DNA of 64,000 bases, taken from Citrus sinensis. Taxonomy: Eukaryota; Streptophyta; Magnoliopsida; Sapindales; Rutaceae. The translations under genes were made by a program, and so were the position numbers. The notes below the pieces were generated by a model. That model made no database searches. It was not told the DNA's origin and saw nothing but the letters and a program-made list of their open reading frames with translations. The stretch is from positions 42,985,501 to 43,049,500 of the forward strand of contig NC_068558.1 of NCBI RefSeq assembly GCF_022201045.2. The letters run 5' to 3'. Below, in pieces: positions 1 through 13,837 of the stretch. Within the stretch, counting starts at the first letter, position 1. The number at the start of each line of letters is the position of its first letter.

Positions 1-1500
1 TACTACATTCACTCAAGTTCTGAAACTTAAAGGAAAAATATTTAAACTAAACTTCTGTAATACATCTGCGGGGACTTGTGAGGGAAGTAGCTCTAGCCAC
101 TTGGGCTAAGCCCAACTGGTTACTTTTTTATCCCACTTATATATGCGAAACAGGGCTGAAATTAACGTACTCCCTCGGACTGCCAACCCTAGTGTCACCG
201 CTTCCGTCACTTCTTTCTCGCCAATTTCTTTTCGATCAAAGTTTGGAGAGTGACTATGCATTCCCAGGACAAAACTACCTTACAGATTCTGTATGTAACA
301 GCTCAATGGAAATTAGTCTTGTATCAGCTAAATTCCAACAATTTTTCCTCTCTCCTGCAACGCGTGGATGCTCCTCATTTGCTGCGTTACATACAGAGTC
401 TGTAACGTAGCAAGGTCCTGCATTCCCAGCCACACATGACATAATCTGCAGTTAATTTCAAGTCGAGACGCAGCATAATCATCCACCATGCACATGGCAA
501 ACATGCAGACATGCACACTGGCTATAAGATCTTCTAAATCATTGAGCTTTTTTTTACCCGACCAGCACCATCATGCCCCTGGACTACTTTATGGCGAATT
601 TTCTTCTTGTGTTGGAGACACAGTCTCCGAAAAATGATGTTTGATGCTGATTTTCTCACTTCGCTGTATCAACTATCAACTACCGAGCACGCACGAGTCC
701 TTATCTCAAAGACAGCTGACCTGTTAGTAAATTTCTATTTTTATTTTTTTAGCTTACCTCGGCCATTTATTCCCATTTATAAATATCAGATTCAGGCCTT
801 TATCGTGTTGATTTGCAAATGATTCGTGGTGCTTCCTAGAATTTGGGTAAGAAAAGATCAATGTAAAAGTTTTGAAATAGCAGGCGCAATGTCAAAAAAC
901 TGAACCCGACAATTTCCATGCCAATTGGGCAGAGCAGTGCGTAAAGGTCTCAAATCTATATAATTAAAATGTAAATATCTGCTTCAGGAAAAAATTGATT
1001 ACAAACAGAATGTATATCAGATATAATCTTACTAGGCATGCATTTGACCTTGAAAAGAAAATAATATAGCTTAATCCATTGCAAAATTTGGCAGATAAGA
1101 TTACTCGTCTTTGCATGTTTCTTAAATTTATACCTGATTGACAGGGACACTTATCCGGAAATAATCCCGCCAATTGTAGTACAAGAAACTTGGATTTTGT
1201 GTATCTAATTGTATTGGCATATAATCTAACAAAAGGAAAGCTAACGCCAGATGATATGGCCGAAGATAGCATCCTCACTAAAGCTTAAGAAACACCAAAG
1301 TACCCTTTTTTTACACATTTACCAACATCATTTACATAGCCAAAAGCAGCAGTTGAAAGATCTCCAGGCAAACCCCAAAATGAGATCTTACAATCTTATC
1401 CAAGAGTTAAAATTTCTCATGTGGTAATTAAAGACATTCAGATATTCAGACAATCAGTCATGACCTTTCCCAAAAGAGAGTGGACATCCAGTTACCTCCT
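1..1500. other. 3' flank of PARP1, no gene
   Basis: I see no credible gene here. Short open frames are not bounded by coherent splice sites and match nothing I recognise. The stretch nearest 1500 is presumably the PARP1 3' UTR. The 35-bp inverted repeat at 265-420 is listed separately. A CA dinucleotide run at about 1732-1756 lies just inside the last PARP1 intron. Confidence 0.6.
265..420. repeat. Fold-back element (MITE-like inverted repeat)
   Basis: Left arm 265-299 and right arm 386-420 are about 35 bp each and inverted. The inner 20 bp (TTACAGATTCTGTATGTAAC against its inverse) differ at one position; the outer part is looser. The arms enclose about 86 bp. No clear target duplication was found. 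A palindrome with the same TTACAGATTCTGTAA core occurs at 11875-11890, suggesting a dispersed family. Confidence 0.5.
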
Positions 1501-4500
1501 TCATCTCTTGTGATGAAACCTCACCTTCAACAGGAACTGCATCTTAACCTGTCAAATATAAAAACCTCATCATCCACCACTCATGGAAATATTAGCTTCA
1601 CACAGCACATTTTGTATTTACATGAGCACATTTAAGAGGTGAAGCATAATCATTTTGTACCAACTTCACAGCAATGAAATAAATAGTAATGAGCACATAA
1701 TGGGAGATTGACACTTCCGTCCCCTGTGTATACACACACACACACACACGCACACATATACCACTAGGGTCCCTTATAAATTTTTAATTTTTTTGTCCCT
1801 GGGGTAAAATCATTAGCAGAAATAGCACATTGTTGAACTAATGTGACCTTTTAAGATGCAAATTGACTAATCGTAATTTTTAGTAGACATGTCCGATTTT
1901 TATCTGCTATCAATGTATATGTTCAAAGGTCACATTTATCCTTCAATAATGTACTCCATTTAAATGCCTAGGATGAAATGAGGAATTAAAACTTTATTAG
2001 GGAACCTGTGAGCTGAAAGAAATTTAAATGAGGGGCCAAGCATATATCAACTTCATATTATAATTACTCAAGGCAGTAAATATAGTTTTATAGAAGTTTA
2101 CTACTATAATTTTCTGGACAAGAAATCTCACAGAGTTTTGATATGGAGTAAAGCTTCTTTTAACCAAAACTTCATGTAATGGAACTTTGTCATTCAGCAA
2201 ATTCACAGGACAAAGAAAACAAGAAAAAATACTTTCTTGTAAAAAGATAAGTGATAGATCACTGGTGATGATTATGCGCTGGTAACAATTGTTCCAGAAG
2301 CAGTCCTTCCTGGGAATGCATAGGAACAAACATGCACACAGCAGCAGGACAAGGATATTTGCTCTATTTTGATGACAGTACATTTGTACATCGCTGCTTG
2401 ATTAAGTTGTATGCTACAAATCAAAATGCAGTTTCAACACACATGAAATAAGAAACAACATGAGTGAACTTTAAATTTTGGACTTAATTTGACAAGTTTC
2501 TTCTTCTTCCTCCTCTTCCTTTTTATATTAAATTATTTATATAAATGATAAAATTTAAGTACTTACTTGAGCAGTATTATAAACAATGTATTCATTGTAC
2601 ATCAGCTCAGAAGCCCTGACATTTGAAGGTACTGGTTTTCCACATGGCACAGTGACATCATCTCTCCACTTCACAAAATCAGATTCCTGTGGTACAGTCT
2701 TGCCAAGTCCTTTAGTGGAGTGCTTCCCATCAGGTGGTTTATCCATATACTGAATTACAAAAAGGAAAGCAATTACTAGGAAGGAGAAATAGCATTTGTG
2801 ACGTGTGCATGGCCAAATTATTTTTTTCCCGCAGGCAACAGGCCAAATATCAATAATTAGTAAAAATAAAGCACATCCAAAGATTCAAGGAACCATATTT
2901 CATCAGGTAGTTTGTCCATACACAATTGGACACTTTAGTTAACATTGATAAAGAAGCACATAAAGAAGTGCATGAACTACTATTTCCCGCATAAGCTGCT
3001 TAGTGAAATATCCATGACATGGCAACGGGAAAGGGGGGATACTAGAAACTCGATATATAATTTTTCTTTTTTTTGGGGGGGGGGGGGGGATATGGTGAAA
3101 TTAAAAAATGAATAAATCTGACACTTCCACATCGAACCAAACCACGTCCCCATGGCCAAAGACTATTACAGCACACAAATGCACAACAGAATGTGAACCT
3201 ACCTTCGCCTTCTTGAGCTCATAAACCTCTCCCAAGCCCACTTCACTCAGAAGCATTAAGCCCACTGGATTTTTCTTATCCGTAAAGCAATACTGAGCAC
3301 TTTTACTGACTAGGTCAGCAAAGTAAATTCCCTTACCAAACTGTTTTGCAAAAATATGAATTATTAGTCTTGTGGAATAGCAAGTAGATAGATCAAATGT
3401 GTATGCATTCATGTACGTATAAACTAATGCGCACACATAAGAGAGAGATTGAGAGAGAACCATATAGCCGGTTGCCGGTGCTTCAGGAGGGGCTATTCTC
3501 AGTCCTTGGCTGAGGATTCCCACAAAATTTGTCAACCGAGAACCTTCACAGGAAAAAGAGCATTTCTATCATATCTAATACCATTTGTCAAGTTCTGATA
3601 CTCCAATAACTTCCCACAGAACTAAAAAGTATATCATAGTATGTAAAGGCATAAACTTCACCACAGAGAATTTTAACTTGCCATGCCAGAGGAGCATTCT
3701 ATTTTTAAGCTTTCTTTGATAAGAAGAAAACTTATCAAATTCCCCTTCCCTTTCAAGTGAAAAAACTTCTTCCAGTTCCAGTGACCAATCCTAAGAAATC
3801 CAAAAACGGGCAAAAAGTTACTTCTAAAAAACATGACATACAAATTTATTCCCCCCCCCCCCCCCCCCAAAAAAAAAGAGGAAAAGCTAATCTTGAAAAT
3901 ATGCAAAAATTAACTCACAGTATGAGTAGGGGCATGCGTAGCATGGAGGTACTTTTCAATCAGTTGGTAATCCTCACTATCATGCGGAAGTGGAGCAATA
4001 TCACAACAAAGCTTCTTATATTTCTCATCCAGGGAATCATCACTATCAACATCAAAACCTACTAATCTTGAAGCTATTTCAATGTCCTGCAGAGCTTCTA
4101 GCATTTTTACCTAAAGAGGAAGGACAGAGGAAATCCTTTTAGTCCTCAAACAAAACGGTACGTGGCATGAGAAATAGCGATTTGGATAGTTCGATTGTGT
4201 CTGAATGCAAATCAATAATTTTCCCAAGCAAAATACGAAAAGCCTTGAGAGTACAGTTGACTCCAATTTCCCGATTTCTGCGTATAATTTGAATAGTTTA
4301 CATATTTCACTAAGAAAGGCAGAGCCACAGTCGGCACGACATAAGAGAGCATTTTTCCCCTTAGGAGAATGTTCTTTGGGTTATAGCGAAAATGCACACA
4401 CTTATTGATATTATACTATTTAAAATTAACAACAAAGTAATGATAAAATTAATAACATATAGATTTGAAATTTTAGAATATCTTGAGAGATAATCTATCT

Positions 4501-7500
4501 CTCCCCCACATTTTATAAATAGCAATCTTTAATCCAGGTCTAATCTGATCCAAAGATTATCTAGGATTTCAAAATTAAATGTAAATGACACATAAAAGAA
4601 ATATAAAACGCAAGTCATCAATCTTTTGGTAATAGTGCTACAATTACAAGAGAAACAGATGCAGCAGTCAGTCAGAAATGTTGCCATAGACAAGTGACAA
4701 ACTGAAAATATCATAACAAGAGACACTAAATTTACTGATATGTGGTTAAAAAGTCAATAAGGTAAGCAACAACAAAAATCAATTCATCTTCATATTTATT
4801 CTTTTAGTAAAATATGCCCAAGAATCAAAACATTGTGCAGAATCGGCTCCATATGGGAAGAAACAGAAGGTATGGTAAGAATTTGTAACCGGAACTAAAG
4901 CGTGATGAGGTTCAAACTAGAGTCCTGACAGAAGGCCCGACTCTATTCCTCTCAGAATAGAGGCCTTGGAAGAAGAGGAACAAGAGGAAGACGATGAGGA
5001 GGAAGCCACTTAAAAAGGCTCTTTTATGCGGCAGGAGGGAAACCCCTCTCCCCTTTCAAGTGACATTACCCCCTCAATCCCCCTTGTAGAGGACTGCAAA
5101 TAAGGACTATGTCAGTGTCTCTTCAAATTGGTTACACATCTTGGGTCACTTTTTGTGTGTTCCCCGGTGTGTGCCGATTTAAAGGACAGTTCCCCCAAGC
5201 ACTATTTTGTGGAAAAACAATGCTTTCCCTACCTTCCCAGTGGAAGACTAGAGCGAGACCCGCCCTCCTCCTAGGATGGGGTGGGAAGCTATATCATAAA
5301 ATATTAAGTTACTTAAAGGTCACTCCCGTGGCTTTTAAGTTGTGTTGAGCAATTTTGAATGTCCCGTACGAGACCCACTGAAAAGTCTCAATTTTTCTAA
5401 AGAGAAATGCCCGAATAAATCACTTTATCCTTTTTTAGGGTCCTACTTCGAGTTTTTGAGACTGACTTCTTGATTTTGCATATTATTGTATCTCGTGCAT
5501 AATACCATACTGAAGACTATTCTCAAGGAATCCTCTCCCAGAATAAGCTTCCTATCTTTATTGTCTTAGGCCTCTGCCTAGTTTGACTTAGGTGATCACA
5601 AAACCTTTTGTTTTGTGTTTCTATGATAAGTTGAAGAGATTGATATATCTTCAAATTCTAGATGTCTCATCTCTCTGAAAGAAAAATTTAAAGGACTGCT
5701 AAAGAAAAGTGCTCCAAATATATCAATTCAATCAGTTCTAATTGACTTACAAAAATAATATAAGGGCTCCACTCCACAATTTGATACAAAGAAAATCACT
5801 ATGAAAAAGGAAAGAAACAAGAGATAATCAAGTAGGGTGGGCATTTTAACCAAACCGGTTTGCGTCAATTCAGGAATTGGTTCAGGTTCTATTCCAAATT
5901 TTCTTAACTGATCACTTTCAATTCGGTTTGAATCTTGAAAAAAAGAATCAAACTGAAAAAAATACAAAGAAACCCAACGAACCAATTCAAATTAGTGCTT
6001 GGGTTTCAATCGACTCAAATTTCTTTCTTTAACCAAACGCGAAAAATCCAACCCTATCGAGTAAACAAATCCAACTTAAAAGGGTAATCAGGCTGAAGAT
6101 TTAAAGAGGGAGGGGAAAATTGATTTGCAATGAGGTGATAAGGATAACTGAATAGCAGAGTTTCTAAACAAGCAGATACTAAAACAAAGTGTACAGAATA
6201 TCCATCTCTACCTTTGACTTAAAATCGTCTTCGTCCCGTATAACATGTGGATGAATAGAAGGGATGACAGTAAAGAACCTATTGCTGGCATCAATAATCA
6301 AGCTTTCTTTGACAGAGGGATCATATGCACCGTTATTTAATAAATTTTGTATCTCTGTTAATGCCTCAAAACCTGGAAAAATATATTTTAAGGGCATCAA
6401 TAAACAGCCATCAAATTCTTTTTGCTAATCCAATATAAATTAATCTTGGGAACTCAATCGTTCAGTATAGCACCAAGCAAATAAATTTCTTTCAAAGGTA
6501 CGTACCCTTTTGGATATTATTTTTACTCAGTTTTCCAAGCGGCATTTCCGACATGTTAATATCAAACTCCATCATAGCAGCTCTGCAAAATTTGCTCTAT
6601 TATATTTTCTTTATAGGAAACAGAGACACTTTTGTAGAATATTAGAAGGGAATGAATATTACAAAAGTGAACCAGAGGTCCACAAACTAAAATCTTTCCG
6701 AATGTGTCAAATTTCCTGTTTCTCATCTCAAGATAACTATATACAATATTAAAAAAGGAGAGATGGCTTTCTAAAACCTGTATGTTTCCACATTAAAAAG
6801 CATCTTCATTAGTTCTACCAGAGCAGGAGCAAGTTGGCTGTCTGCATCAGTCCCTATCTTTTCTGACACCTGTTTGTTAACTCCATAATCCTACACATAT
6901 AGAAAACAACAAGATGAACAAGCAGTCATTATCTAACTAGAAGAATTGGGGGAGAGAGAGAGACAGAGAGAGAGTAAGAAGTACAATATCCAGTGGGAAG
7001 AATCTTCCAGGTTTCTTCTGGAAATTTTGTTTCTGTTCCCAAGCCTCCCATGGGTTCCCAGTCTTCTCAAGGAACAAACGTTTGAATTCACAAACTGCAT
7101 CTTCTTTTGAACACTCTTCCAGTTTGCTTCCACCAATCTTGTCATTTCCCACTCGACCCCATTTACGAAACACATAACAATCTGACCCTTTATCATCTTG
7201 GATGATTTGCAGGATATAGTAACTTTACATAGCAATCACATAGAAGTTAGAGTCCATTATTGAAGGAAAATGGGAAAGAAAACAATAAAACAATATGAGG
7301 AATTCCAATACACCATGGTGTTATACGAGATTTGGGTTGTGGATATATATTAACTTTAATTTTTTGACTTCAAATTGGACACAATTTTATCCATTAATCA
7401 CACTCAATCCAGGGGTAGGAGTCTAAGGTAAAAAAGAAGCAGTAGAAATATTACCAACCTATCAATCATCTCTACCATTGCATTGAAAGGAACTAGTAAT

Positions 7501-10500
7501 TAAAAAGTTTATTCACTGCTTCAAGTCGAAGTTTAAGTTAATATATCACCAACAATTCACACGCACACACAAGCAAGCTCAGTTCATGAAAGTAGCACGT
7601 CAAAGTTCACAACAGCAAGCTTTACTAAGATGTAATCTCAAATAAAATATTAAAACCTATATGCCACTACATGAATTAACTTACATATAACATAATTCAG
7701 ATGCTTCAGAGTTAAAAGCTTCACCATATGGCATCCATACTGCCGAAGCAGATACAACAGAAACAGTGGCTTGGCTACTAACCTAGGGGCCATAAATTTC
7801 TTAATATAAATTTATCAATTTATGTCCAAGATAGTTTAAAATCAACAATATGTTGGAGCCTCCAGCCAGGGAAGTGCATCATTGTAACAAAACAAAGTTA
7901 AATATAAGAAGCCTGTAAGCATTTTCCTTTTAAAACAAGCAATACCAAAAGAGCAACCTACAGCAGTTAAAATCATCTTATCCCAAATCCTCCTACATAA
8001 CCACAAGTGAGTTTTTAGGTTAATCTGCTGGAGTCAGAAAAATATTCATTAACGGGTAAACAATCAGAGCAATTGAAACAATTTGGCTCCAAATCTGAAA
8101 AAGCCGTAGCCATCATCTGAAACGAGGTCACAAAGAGAAAGAAGGAAGAATAAAATAAACCCACCTGTTAACACCAGTTGATAAATCAGACATATTCAAA
8201 GTCGTGTTATAAACACTTTTTCCATCCTCAAGAATGTGACCCGTATCTTGCATACCAGAAGCTTCATGAACAGCACTTCGCCCTTTAACTTTGATTGTAA
8301 CCATGCTAGAAGACTCACCAACCACTTCAACTTTGTACAGATCGAAAGGAAGCTTCTTTTGTCTTTTAAAACAATCAACCAGATAATCCTCCCTAACAAT
8401 AGGTACTTTCATCTTCCTGCCAATGAAAACATTCCCAATCAAAATGAAATGAAGAAGAAATATTCTCAAGACACATCTGAAGAGCAACTTTACCTGGCTT
8501 TTCTCATCTCAGCATCTGGATCATCCGGTACTCCTCCCAGGACTAAGCAGTTAGTCTCTGCAGATTCATTTATTAAGCAACAACTTACACACTGTATTAC
8601 GAATTGTAAGTCCAAAGTAGGGAAAATAATCTGACTAAAATATCCAATGCATGAGATACAAACCTTTATTGATCTTAGCATGAACTACTCCCCCTACTTC
8701 CCCAATTTTTCTCTTCCATTCTTCCTGCAGAAGTGCAGGGTGACCACCCAGTGAAAGAACTTAACCAAAAATTACACAATATTCTTTATTTCCTTTTTGT
8801 TAAGATATTACATGACGGCATCAATAAAAAATTTTCAACAACAATTTAAGCATATAGCAAGGAAAAGATCACACCTTGGATTCCTTAGGTAATCTTGAAA
8901 AAGAAACTCTCAAATCTCCCAAATTTTCACTCTTCGAAGATTGACACGGGCTCTTAGAAGCTTGACTTGAAGCAGGACTGTTGGATGTGCGTGGAGGTAG
9001 GACCCGAATAGGTTTTTTAGTCCTTTGTGATTTAAACCACTGCAACCATTATAATAAAACTGACAGTTAAAGTTTGCATACCTTACCATCTCACACTAAT
9101 CTAAAATGAATACCTTTACAAGATATTGGCTATTTGTTTCTTCGGGTATTTTCCACTTCCCTTTAAGACGTTCTGGTTCACGAGTGGAATATGAACACTT
9201 GCTCCATGCTGACTGGTACCCACGACACCGATAGATGCCTCCAGAGTAACGAAGTGGACCTGAACAGATCGGGCATCTACCAAGTGCTCCAAACATCATC
9301 CCATCGGCACTAAACAAGTATTACAACAATAAAGTGTGTCAAATTTCAAAGTACAGGTAACAAATAATTCAACAATCAACAGTATGTACTATGTACAAAC
9401 ATATGTATGAAAATAAAATGACAAACATAACATTTATGAGAAACCTGGATGACTAACGAAAATCAGAATAATACGAGAGGATTTCTAAATATTTTTTAAA
9501 ATAAAATGCATCCGGAAAAAATTACCAATGGTCACGGAGATCAAGTTCTGATCCTGTTGAGTCTTGACCATTGGCTTCAAGCATTTCACGCAACTCCGCA
9601 GTTGTCACATGTTTTTTAAGATCATCCTTTAGAGCCCACAGTTCTTTAGTCTGGGCCTCCAGTTTACTTTCCAAATCAGAAGCATGTTCATCCGGCAAGT
9701 TGTTTGAAGACGCTACAGATGCAGCCCTGCTTGTCGACACATCTCCTTCAAACTTACCAACCTTTGAGCTTTCAACACCACCAACATTTTTACGTTTTGT
9801 ACCAGCTTTTGAAGTTGATTGCTGGGCAGGCATTTCTTTATTTTCTTGTACCACAGCTTTTGTTCCTAAGAGAAAAAGTAAAATGAGAAAGAGAAAAAAT
9901 CAGCAATAATGACATCATCTAATAACCTCCCACACTAACGATATAAACTTCCTACCATTCTTAGTAGTAGAAGGAACGTTAACCAGGGCCTTAACAGCTC
10001 CCTGGTCAGAAACTGTGAGGTTTCCCCATCCAGACAACTTCTCAACTTGGGTAGATGGAGACAAATCCAAGAAGCAGTTTGCATGGTGCCATGCTAGTCC
10101 TTTAGTTCCTTGACCATCAGGTTTGGCCGATATACGAACCTAAGAATACAAAAGAGCATTTCTGCATTACTAGTTACATCGACGTGATATCAAAGATTGT
10201 ATATTGATTGGACATCCACCACTCCAAATCAAGATGCATATGTTGACTTTCATTGTTTTAATTAATATACATACGTTGGCTTCCATATACTGATGTAAGT
10301 ACTGACAATAAATGAGATTTAGATTCCTCAATCAACAACTTCATGTTGTTGCTAAGCCTATAGAACTGCGTTTATCAAACTGCAAATTAAAATGTATAAA
10401 AATAGTCCTCTAGTATTTAAAAAATGAAAAAGAAAAAAAAAAAAAAAAACCTCTCCCTTCATAATCTTTTTGCTGCAGTGTCTGCAGATAGCACGAGAAG

Positions 10501-11346
10501 TTTGAGAAACTTCAATCCCATATTCTGCAGCAGTGACATTGGACTTACTTGAGGATCCACTACCAACACCTTCCTCCACATATTTTCTAATTTTCTGTTG
10601 ATCTTCCCATCGAAGTGATTCTATCCCTTCAACATCATCCAAGCTAAAAGCAAAGCAAAGCCATAGAGGTTAATTACTTTCAGTACTTATCAAGACCATA
10701 TTTTGGAAATAATGATAAAATATTACAAGAATACATACGATTTAATCTGATTTGCTTTCCTCAGCACACAGCTGGCATGGTTCCACATCTAGGTCAGAAA
10801 AGAAAAGCAAATCAGGAAGATCGAGACCGTCCATTATCAAATAAAATTATCAAGTGACACCAGCTCAGACAAAAGGCCAAAACGACTCTCCAAAGAACAC
10901 TTTACCAACTTGAATCAGCAAAATATATGATTTTCAAGGCATCAGAAATTCAAATAATTAAACTGAGTAGTAACCTAACTGATACAATCAACAAAACAGT
11001 TTTTATGTATCACAAAGCACATTCCCTAACCGTTATTCAAGGAATATGTGCATGAAAAATATAACAAATGCTCAAAACTTGTGAACAAACATATACAATA
11101 ACTAGAACAAACGAACAGTGAAATGTGAAAGGGAAAGCAAGAATTCAGAGGGAGACTACAGGGAGGGACCAAAATGGGGAAATGCAAGAACATAGAACAT
11201 ACAGGCATGAAGCCATCGAATTGGGAGGACTGGACCATTTTCCCAAGCCTGAGGGCTTCCTTCTCGATGTTACTCTTGCAACTTCTGCAAGATGATCGCC
11301 CTGACTTCGCATACTCCACCTTCCATGGCTTTGGCGGGTTCGCCAT
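1501..11346 (-). CDS. PARP1: Poly(ADP-ribose) polymerase 1
   Basis: Nuclear enzyme that senses DNA breaks and transfers ADP-ribose from NAD+ to proteins. Coding exons, all complement: 11203-11346, 10739-10788, 10451-10643, 9956-10139, 9526-9865, 9114-9309, 8875-9039, 8664-8724, 8494-8557, 8165-8416, 6985-7222, 6778-6890, 6506-6582, 6212-6372, 3919-4110, 3682-3790, 3461-3543, 3203-3340, 2567-2749, 1501-1548. They sum to 2991 nt (996 aa), close to the plant enzyme's usual ~980. Domain order: zinc finger 1 (from C20, CRSCK), zinc finger 2 (CRHCSKK), PADR1/third zinc region ([12 protein letters not shown]), BRCT (TNCLVLGG), WGR (GRVG), helical regulatory domain and catalytic domain. The catalytic triad is visible: H846 in LLWHGSR, Y880 in GKGIYFAD, E973 in MYNEYIVYN. 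The start ATG opens [15 protein letters not shown], typical of plant PARP1. Intron 16 (3544-3681) has a GC donor. Every phase was checked. Confidence 0.97.
4900..5350. other. GC-richer insert in PARP1 intron
   Basis: The 2.1-kb PARP1 intron 4111-6211 contains a stretch of clearly higher GC and different texture from the flanking AT-rich intron. On the plus strand at about 4919-5013 a frame ends in an acidic tail ([14 protein letters not shown], then TAA), and 5109-5348 is open. I do not recognise either. It may be a captured gene, organellar or repeat fragment; nothing suggests it is part of PARP1. Confidence 0.35.
5835..6055. mobile_element. Putative small hAT-like MITE in PARP1 intron
   Basis: The left end reads GGGTGGGCATTTT and the right end is its imperfect inverse (AAAAATCCAACCCT). 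Flanking octamers are ATCAAGTA (5827-5834) and ATCGAGTA (6056-6063), a 7/8 match consistent with an old 8-bp hAT target duplication. Internal sequence is rich in AACC/GGTT motifs and has no coding capacity. The ends are degenerate, so boundaries may be off by a few bases. Confidence 0.45.
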
Positions 11347-13837
11347 TGCCTTCCTTCCTCTCTCTCTCTTTCACTACCTATGTGGCTCTGTGCATAAATA
11401 ATTATATACTGTATGCGCGCACGCGTTCGGTCGCGGGCCTGTGTTCGCGAGGGGAATCTTTGTTGAATCTTTGAATCATCAAGTGTCTCTGATACGCTTC
11501 TGCTCTCTTATTTATTTATTATTACCTGTTTTTTTCTATTTATCTTTGATAACATTTTATTGTACTGTAAATTTGTTTGCTTCACTGTGCTCTCCACCGC
11601 CTTGTGAAATTCTGAAATTGTTTGCGATCAGTTAGTAATTATTTATTTAATTTTTTTTAATCGAATTCAAAATAGAAGTCGCTGGTATGTAGCTAGCAGC
11701 CAATAAAAATACGACAATTGGTAAATAATGTGAAAAAAAGATTCGTTTTATAATATTTTTAAATCGCATTGCCGGAGAATGCTACGTTACAGTGGGAAGC
11801 AGCACACGTGTGCTGAGGAGAGAGATAAACCGTCAAATGCAGGCAACGGGAGTTGGCTATAGTTGGATCTGTAAGTTACAGATTCTGTAACTTAGCCAAC
11901 TCCTCGCATTGCCTTGTATATATTACTACTAAGAATTAGCTAAATGGTCGTACTTATCTCCTCATCAGGGACCATAATCCTTTAATGAAATATCAGAAGT
12001 CCACTGGTGGAGGTTGATTACTTAAGCTTGATAAAAAATTTTAAGTAGATTTTATTTAAATATAATTTTGTTAGAAGAGCTTTTATAAATAAAGTTTTTA
12101 TTAAAAATATTTTAATTGTTTAGTTATCAACAAGAATTTTTATTAAAAATTTATAAAATTATTTTAATAGATAAATTTTTTAAAGTTGTGTTATAAAAAA
12201 ATAAAATAAAATAATTAAATAAGTAGAAATATTTTATATATTTTAACATTTAAATTTTTTTTTTCAATTTCTACTTTCAAAAGCTCAAAATTTAAACTTT
12301 TACTAATAGTGTAAAATAACTTATTTAAACTTCAAAAAATCTATTAGAAAAATAACCAAACAACAACAAAAATTATAATAAGAACTTATGAGATTAAATA
12401 AACACTTATGACTACTAAATAAATCATATCAAACAGACAATTAGTATTTTGGGTCAATGTATTTTAATATAATTTATTGAATAGTTATAAGTATTTATTT
12501 AATATTATTTTTTAATTTTTGTTGTTGTCATATTTAATTGTATTTTAAGTAGAATTTTTGAGAATAAATAACTTGTTTTATCTTTATTAATAAAAACTTA
12601 ATTTTTTTACTTTTAGGAATAAAAGTTATAAAAAAAAACTAAATAGTCTCAAGTGTCAAAAATTTATTTCATAATTTTATTTCCTTCCTTTTTTAATATA
12701 ATTTGAAAAACTTACGTATTAAATTAATTTCATAATTTTTAATAAAAATTATATTGACAGTCAAATAATTAATTTTTTTTAAACTAAAAGTGATATTTTT
12801 TATAAAAATCTATTTAAAAAGTTGTACCAAACATAATTTTAATATGATTTGTTTAATGAAGTGTTTATTTAATTTTATTAACTCTTTTTAAATATTCTTT
12901 TTAAAGTTTTAGTATTGTTTAATTATGTTTTGAATAAAACTTTTAAGAATTAAATAAATTATTTTACCTCTACTAAAAAAATTTAAGTTTTTAAATTTTT
13001 AAAAATAGAAGTTGTAATTTTTTTTAAATTTTAAATTATCTAAAATACTCTTAATTTATTTCACAATTTCATTTCATTCCATTCATAACATAATTTTACA
13101 AAACTTGTCTATTAAAATAATTTTGTAATATATAATAAAATCTTTCACCAACCAAACTAAATTTTTTTAAAAAAAGATTCTATTTAAATAAACTCCATTA
13201 AAAAAAATTATCAAATCAATGAACAATTAGATTATGGTCTAAGATTGTGTTTTCCCTTTACCATTATCAAAGTACATAATTTTACTTAAAATGAAGAAAT
13301 TAAATGATTTTTTTTTATTTTAAATGGAATTAGAAAGAAAAGGGAATCAAACAATTTAAAAGGATCAAAATTCTTTCGTGATCTTATCTTTTTCTGAGTA
13401 AATTTTTATTAACACAATTAGTTATTAATAAATTAAAAGAAAAAAGTAGTTAAATCCCAATCACACACTAATACTTAAATATAAGTGGCACAAAATCCAT
13501 AAAAAATCAAGAATGTTTAGATCAAGAGGGGATGTTAGTCCAATTTAAAATCATAACACAAATTTAAATGCCCTCCGATTTGTCACATATTCAACATAAC
13601 TTTAATACCATCCAATTTGTAACATTAACATCCTATTTGTAACATAGCTTTGTTCTCCAACCCTTAAAAAAGGCTTATAAATTCATGAACTGATTCTTCC
13701 CAAACTTATAAATTAGACACTCTGGAGAACCACCTTATATGCAAGTGAGTTCTGCAATTGCTTAATGCATCTCTGCAACCTTCATGTTTCCTAATGAGTC
13801 CCTTCTGTATCCATAAAAATGGCACATACATGAAGGA
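11347..13837. other. Intergenic region upstream of PARP1
   Basis: Holds the PARP1 promoter and 5' UTR (near 11347-11500, CpG-containing, with a TC run just before the ATG) and the 3' side of DOHH. A hairpin lies at 11842-11913: arms 11842-11859 and 11893-11913 both carry AGTTGGCTA, around a TTACAGATTCTGTAA palindrome. The stretch 11930-13250 is extremely AT-rich with recurring related motifs around AAAATCTATTTAAAAAGTTG and looks like decayed repeat sequence. No gene was seen. Confidence 0.55.

Noticed and set aside
2024..2383. 119-codon minus-strand frame between the last two PARP1 exons
   Set aside because: Lies wholly within the intron 1549-2566 and has no motif; the flanking exons join without it.
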